Shown: positions 6,105-9,489 of the stretch, piece after piece | Layout: each line of letters begins with the position of its first letter | Numbering within the stretch: the stretch's first letter is position 1 | Assembly (NCBI GenBank): GCA_045652785.1 | Contig: JAZOLF010000004.1 | Span: 1-9,489, forward strand | Reading direction: 5' to 3' | Length of the DNA: 9,489 nucleotides | Source of the DNA: Scatosoma sp045652785 | GTDB taxonomy: Bacteria > Bacillota > Clostridia > Christensenellales > Borkfalkiaceae | The notes under the pieces: generated by a model | Databases searched by the model: none | What the model saw: only the letters and a program-made list of their open reading frames with translations | What the model was told of the DNA's origin: nothing | Position numbers and translations under genes: made by a program

Positions 6105-7724
6105 ATGGCAAAACGATTGACCGCGCGGCGCAAAAAGTGGATTGAAAGAACGGTGAATAACGACAGAAGTTATAAAGCGTTCGTCTATAACCGCGCGCTT
6201 GTGTGTATCTTTCTTCTTATCTTGCAGTTAGGGGTGACGATCACCCTGCTGATACTTGGAAATTTTGGTTGGATTTGGCAACTGCTGGTTGGTGCGCTGT
6301 CGATTACGGGCGCTATCTACTTGGCGGGACGGAAACAACGCCTGCCCACCCGTACTTTGTGGATTATTTTGCTGCTTGCCTTGCCTTTTGTGGGCGTGCC
6401 GCTCTATCTTTTGTATGGCGACGGCAAAACGAATTACCGTATGGTGAAACGCTACGACGCCGCGCATACCATATTGTATTCGCACGCGCAGGAAGACAAA
6501 AATATCACGCCTGCACAAAAGCAGGACAAAATCCCGCCCCCCATTTTAACGCTGGCAAATCGAATGGGTTTTGACACTTTCACGGATGGGGAAGTCGCCT
6601 TTTATCCGACGGGGAAGGAATTGTACGCCGAGATGCTTACCGCATTAAGAAGCGCGGAAAAGTTCATTTTCTTGGAATACTTTATCCTTTCGGGTGGCAA
6701 AATGTGGAGTAAAATTTTGGCAATTTTGCTCCAAAAAGCGGCGGAAGGAGTGCAGGTGAAACTCATCTACGACGACTTCGGCTCTATTTTTTGCTTGCCG
6801 CCCAAGTACGACAAATACTTGGAAACCTTGCATCCGAATATTGAATGCCTTGCTTTTAATAAAGTATATCCCATTTTTAAGGCAAGTTATAACCACCGCG
6901 ACCATAAAAAAATTTTGGTGGTGGACGGGCGCGTGGCGTTCACGGGCGGTGTGAATATCGCGGACGAATATATTGACGAGAAAAAGCGGTTTGGTTACTG
7001 GAAAGATACAGGGGTGCATATCACGGGCGGCGGAGTGCAGGCATTTACGAAGATTTTTTTGGAAACTTGGATCGCGGCAAAAGACGGTGAATGCGACCCT
7101 GCCCCCTACTTATCGGGGAAAAACGACGGAACGACGGTAAAAAAAACAGGTGTCAATAAAGTGAAAAATCCGCAGGGCACAAGGGAAGTAATCATTCCCT
7201 TTGCCGACAATCCGCTCCATCAACGGCAGGTTTCGGAAGGGGTGCTTTTCCAAATGATTTCGTCCGCGCAAAAACGGCTGTATATCACCACGCCTTATTT
7301 GGTGCTGGACGAACTTTTACGCCACTCGCTTTGTATGGCGGCGGCGCGCGGCGTGGATGTGCGCATCGTCACACCAGGCATTCCCGATAAGAAAATGGTG
7401 TACCGCTTGACGCGGGCAAATTACGAAAGTTTGCTCCGCGCTGGGGTGCGGATTTATGAATACACGCCAGGTTTTTTGCACGCGAAACAAACGCTTGCGG
7501 ATGACGGCGCGGTGGTGGGTACGACGAACTATGATTACCGTAGTTTGTATCTGCATTTTGAAAACGGGGTATATTTTCAAGGCTGCGACGCGGTTAAAAG
7601 CGTAGAAAAGGATTTCACGCAACTCTTTTTATTGTCGAAAGAACAAACGACTTTTATGCAAAAAAAGAGCGTTTTTGGACGGGTTTTTGATACTTTTTTG
7701 CGGGTTTTTGAGCCGCTTTTATAG
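6105..7724 (+). CDS. cls: Cardiolipin synthase, phospholipase D type
   Basis: This membrane enzyme joins two phosphatidylglycerol molecules to form cardiolipin and glycerol. The 539-residue protein begins with a basic segment, then hydrophobic stretches at about 30-51, 55-74 and 84-104; the last two resemble the PLDc_N domain of Cls proteins. Two catalytic HKD motifs follow: H267-x-K269-x4-D274 in the NHRDHKKILVVDGRVAFTGG region, and H459-x-K461-x4-D466 followed by VGTTNYDYRS. Both are complete, so it should be active. The FLEYFILSGG segment (189-198) and IYDDFG (221-226) are also typical. It is slightly longer than the roughly 480-500 residues common for Cls because of a basic N-terminal extension and a linker around 330-360. 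AGGGGG at 6092-6098 marks the start. Other PLD-family transferases are possible, but the membrane region and motifs favour Cls. Confidence 0.93.
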   Translation: MAKRLTARRKKWIERTVNNDRSYKAFVYNRALVCIFLLILQLGVTITLLILGNFGWIWQLLVGALSITGAIYLAGRKQRLPTRTLWIILLLALPFVGVPLYLLYGDGKTNYRMVKRYDAAHTILYSHAQEDKNITPAQKQDKIPPPILTLANRMGFDTFTDGEVAFYPTGKELYAEMLTALRSAEKFIFLEYFILSGGKMWSKILAILLQKAAEGVQVKLIYDDFGSIFCLPPKYDKYLETLHPNIECLAFNKVYPIFKASYNHRDHKKILVVDGRVAFTGGVNIADEYIDEKKRFGYWKDTGVHITGGGVQAFTKIFLETWIAAKDGECDPAPYLSGKNDGTTVKKTGVNKVKNPQGTREVIIPFADNPLHQRQVSEGVLFQMISSAQKRLYITTPYLVLDELLRHSLCMAAARGVDVRIVTPGIPDKKMVYRLTRANYESLLRAGVRIYEYTPGFLHAKQTLADDGAVVGTTNYDYRSLYLHFENGVYFQGCDAVKSVEKDFTQLFLLSKEQTTFMQKKSVFGRVFDTFLRVFEPLL

Positions 7725-7750
7725 CAAAAAATCAAGAAATTTATTTTTTG
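7725..7750 (+). terminator. Weak A/T-only hairpin after the cardiolipin synthase gene
   Basis: CAAAAAAT (7725-7732) can pair with ATTTTTTG (7743-7750) across a ten-base loop, right after the cls stop codon. The stem has a single G-C pair and the T's lie inside it, so it would be a poor terminator; read-through into the next gene, which has its own promoter, is possible. Confidence 0.25.
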
Positions 7751-7797
7751 TAAAAATAATCTTTTTGTGAAAACCGAGTGAAAAACCTTTGGAATGC

Positions 7798-7826
7798 TTG
7801 ACAATCCTACCCCGAATTACTATAAT
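7798..7826 (+). promoter_or_regulatory. SigA-type promoter of the ABC exporter gene
   Basis: TTGACA (7798-7803) and TATAAT (7821-7826) are both perfect consensus with a 17-bp spacer. Transcription should start near 7833, about 26 bases before the ATG at 7859. No clear operator repeat overlaps it, so high basal expression is expected unless a regulator acts elsewhere. Confidence 0.9.
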
Positions 7827-7858
7827 AAGGGTGAAAAAATAAGTGAGAAGGATATATT

Positions 7859-9489
7859 ATGGTCAAAACGTTATTAAAAAGCGTTCGTGAATACAAAAAG
7901 CCTGCGATTATCACCCCGATTTTCATGGTTTTGGAAGCGTTTTGCGAATGTTTAATTCCCTTTTTCATGGCGCGGTTGATTTCGGCGATCACGCCCGAGC
8001 CCGGCGCGGCGGCGATGCCTGCGAACGAAGCCTTGCAAGTGGTGCTTTCCTACGGCGCAATTCTTATTTTCTTGGCGGCGGTGTCGCTGATGAGCGGCGT
8101 ACTCGCGGGGAAATTCGCGGCGACGGCAAGTTGCGGTTTTGCGAAAAATCTGCGTCACGATATGTTCAACAAGGTGCAACAATTTTCCTTTGCGAACGTG
8201 GATAAATTTTCTTCTTCGTCGCTCGTTACACGTTTGACGACGGACGTTGCGAACGTGCGTATGGCATACCAAATGTGCTTGCGTATCGTTATCCGTGTGC
8301 CTTTGCAATTCATCTTCGCGATCATCATGAGTTTTTCAATCAACCCGAAACTCGCGTGGATCTTCGTGGTGGTTGTGCCGTTCTTGGCATTCCTGATTAT
8401 CTCCATCATGCGCTACGTAATGCCTTTCTTTAAGCGTATCTTCAAGAAGTACGACGCGCTCAATGAATCGGTACAAGAAAACGTAGGCGGTATCCGCGTT
8501 GTCAAAGCGTTCGTTCGCGAAGAATACGAAACGGAAAAATTTAAGAAAGCGGCGGGGCAGGTACGCGATGATTTCACAAAGGCGGAAAAAGTGATTGCGC
8601 TCAACAGCCCGATGATGACCTTGTTTATCAACTTTGCGTCTATTCTCATCTCCTCGTTTGCGGCGTATGCGATCATTGACCCCGATTTCTGGGCGGCATA
8701 TCCTGGTTTTGGCGAAGGGCAACTGTCCGCGCTCATCTCTTACGGGATCCAAATGCTTTCCTGCTTGATGATGTTCTCGATGATTTTCGTAATGCTGTCC
8801 ATGTCCTTAGAAGGGGGCAGACGTATCGCGGAAGTGCTTAATACCGAATCGGACATCGTGAGCCCCGAAAATGCGGTGGCGGCGGTCAAGGACGGCTCGA
8901 TCCGTTTCGAAGACGTTCGCTTTAAGTATTCCGCGTCGGCAGGCAAATACGCTTTGGACGATATTGATCTCGAAATCGCGTCGGGTGAAACGGTTGGTAT
9001 TTTGGGCGGTACGGGTTCGTCAAAGACGACACTTATTCAACTTATTCCCCGCTTGTATGATGCAACCGAAGGCGCGGTGTACGTGGGCGGCGTGAACGTT
9101 AAGGATTATGATTTAAACGTCCTGCGTAAAGAAGTAGCGGTTGTACTCCAAAAGAACGTACTCTTCTCGGGTACGATTAAAGAAAACTTGCGCTGGGGCA
9201 ACCCCGACGCATCGGACGAAGAACTGGTACGCGTTTGTAAGTTGGCGCAGGCGCATGATTTCATCATGTCTTTCCCTGATGGCTACGATACCTATATCGA
9301 GCAAGGTGGCTCGAACGTTTCGGGCGGTCAAAAGCAACGTCTTTGCATCGCGCGTGCGATTTTGCGTAAGCCCAAAGTGTTGATTTTGGACGACAGTACT
9401 TCGGCTGTGGATACGAAAACGGATGCCTTCATTCGTCAAGCATTTGCGGAAGAAATCCCGAACACGACGAAAATTATTATTGCACAACG
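7859..9489 (+). CDS. ABC exporter half-transporter (fused membrane and ATPase domains), 3'-truncated
   Basis: The gene is open to the right edge: 543 codons are visible, starting at an ATG six bases after AAGGA (7848-7852). It encodes a type IV (multidrug/lipid) ABC exporter half. The membrane domain has about six helices (roughly 15-40, 61-84, 145-160, 165-187, 253-273, 293-315), with the coupling-type segment NESVQENVGGIRVVKAF (202-218). The ATPase domain starts near 346: Walker A GGTGSSKTT (383-391), with Ser where Gly is usual; Q-loop Gln431; intact signature VSGGQ (487-491); Walker B ending LILDD (508-512), with Asp512 in place of the catalytic Glu; D-loop SAVD (515-518); and IIIAQ (539-543), with Gln543 where the H-loop His belongs. 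This is the pattern of the degenerate-site subunit of heterodimeric exporters such as TM287/288. A partner gene is expected downstream. Substrate unknown. Confidence 0.92.
   Translation, partial: MVKTLLKSVREYKKPAIITPIFMVLEAFCECLIPFFMARLISAITPEPGAAAMPANEALQVVLSYGAILIFLAAVSLMSGVLAGKFAATASCGFAKNLRHDMFNKVQQFSFANVDKFSSSSLVTRLTTDVANVRMAYQMCLRIVIRVPLQFIFAIIMSFSINPKLAWIFVVVVPFLAFLIISIMRYVMPFFKRIFKKYDALNESVQENVGGIRVVKAFVREEYETEKFKKAAGQVRDDFTKAEKVIALNSPMMTLFINFASILISSFAAYAIIDPDFWAAYPGFGEGQLSALISYGIQMLSCLMMFSMIFVMLSMSLEGGRRIAEVLNTESDIVSPENAVAAVKDGSIRFEDVRFKYSASAGKYALDDIDLEIASGETVGILGGTGSSKTTLIQLIPRLYDATEGAVYVGGVNVKDYDLNVLRKEVAVVLQKNVLFSGTIKENLRWGNPDASDEELVRVCKLAQAHDFIMSFPDGYDTYIEQGGSNVSGGQKQRLCIARAILRKPKVLILDDSTSAVDTKTDAFIRQAFAEEIPNTTKIIIAQ

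Noticed and set aside
7942..8205. Plus-strand open frame of 87 codons in the ABC gene
   Set aside because: Out of frame with the ABC exporter, which runs unbroken from 7859 to the window end.
1..9489. CRISPR arrays, tRNA or rRNA genes, insertion sequences, phage genes
   Set aside because: None was seen on reading the window; intergenic gaps are short and filled by promoters and terminators.

Overview
The window reads as chromosomal DNA from a low-to-mid GC Bacillota (Firmicutes), most likely an anaerobic member of the Clostridia. The basis is a folate/FAD-type TrmFO next to hslVU, a cysteine-rich HisS of the clostridial kind, a rubrerythrin, purine-rich Shine-Dalgarno sites ahead of almost every gene, SigA-type promoters with 17-bp spacers, and A/T-rich intergenic DNA. 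No phage, transposon, CRISPR or RNA gene was found. The organism is inferred from gene content and was not tested by any search.

Layout. Positions 1-4250 hold one compact plus-strand operon: the 3' part of trmFO (tRNA m5U54 methylation), hslV and hslU (two-component ATP-dependent protease), hisS (histidyl-tRNA synthetase) and trxA (thioredoxin). Gaps between genes are 2-25 bp and the run ends in a strong hairpin terminator at 4257-4290. A consensus promoter starts four bases later and drives a single gene for an unrecognised 270-residue lipoprotein (4354-5166). This gene faces a minus-strand rubrerythrin (5256-5894), and the two share a bidirectional terminator at 5199-5240.

The rubrerythrin promoter lies in a 210-bp, very A/T-rich divergent region (5895-6104), which also carries the likely promoter of a plus-strand cardiolipin synthase (6105-7724). 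Last comes another consensus promoter and an ABC exporter half-transporter (7859 to the window end, cut at its 3' end).

How the genes work together. The first operon is housekeeping: tRNA modification, tRNA charging, proteolysis and thiol redox. The rubrerythrin suggests peroxide defence in an anaerobe. Cardiolipin synthase and the lipoprotein belong to the envelope. The ABC protein carries a degenerate ATP site (Asp for the Walker B Glu, Gln for the H-loop His), which predicts that it is one half of a heterodimeric exporter with its partner encoded just beyond the window.

There is no clear sign of a wholly new system. The points most worth a second look are the rubrerythrin with a rubredoxin-type metal site at each end, the degenerate ABC half-transporter, the unrecognised lipoprotein under a near-perfect promoter, and the rearranged trmFO-hslVU neighbourhood without xerC or codY.
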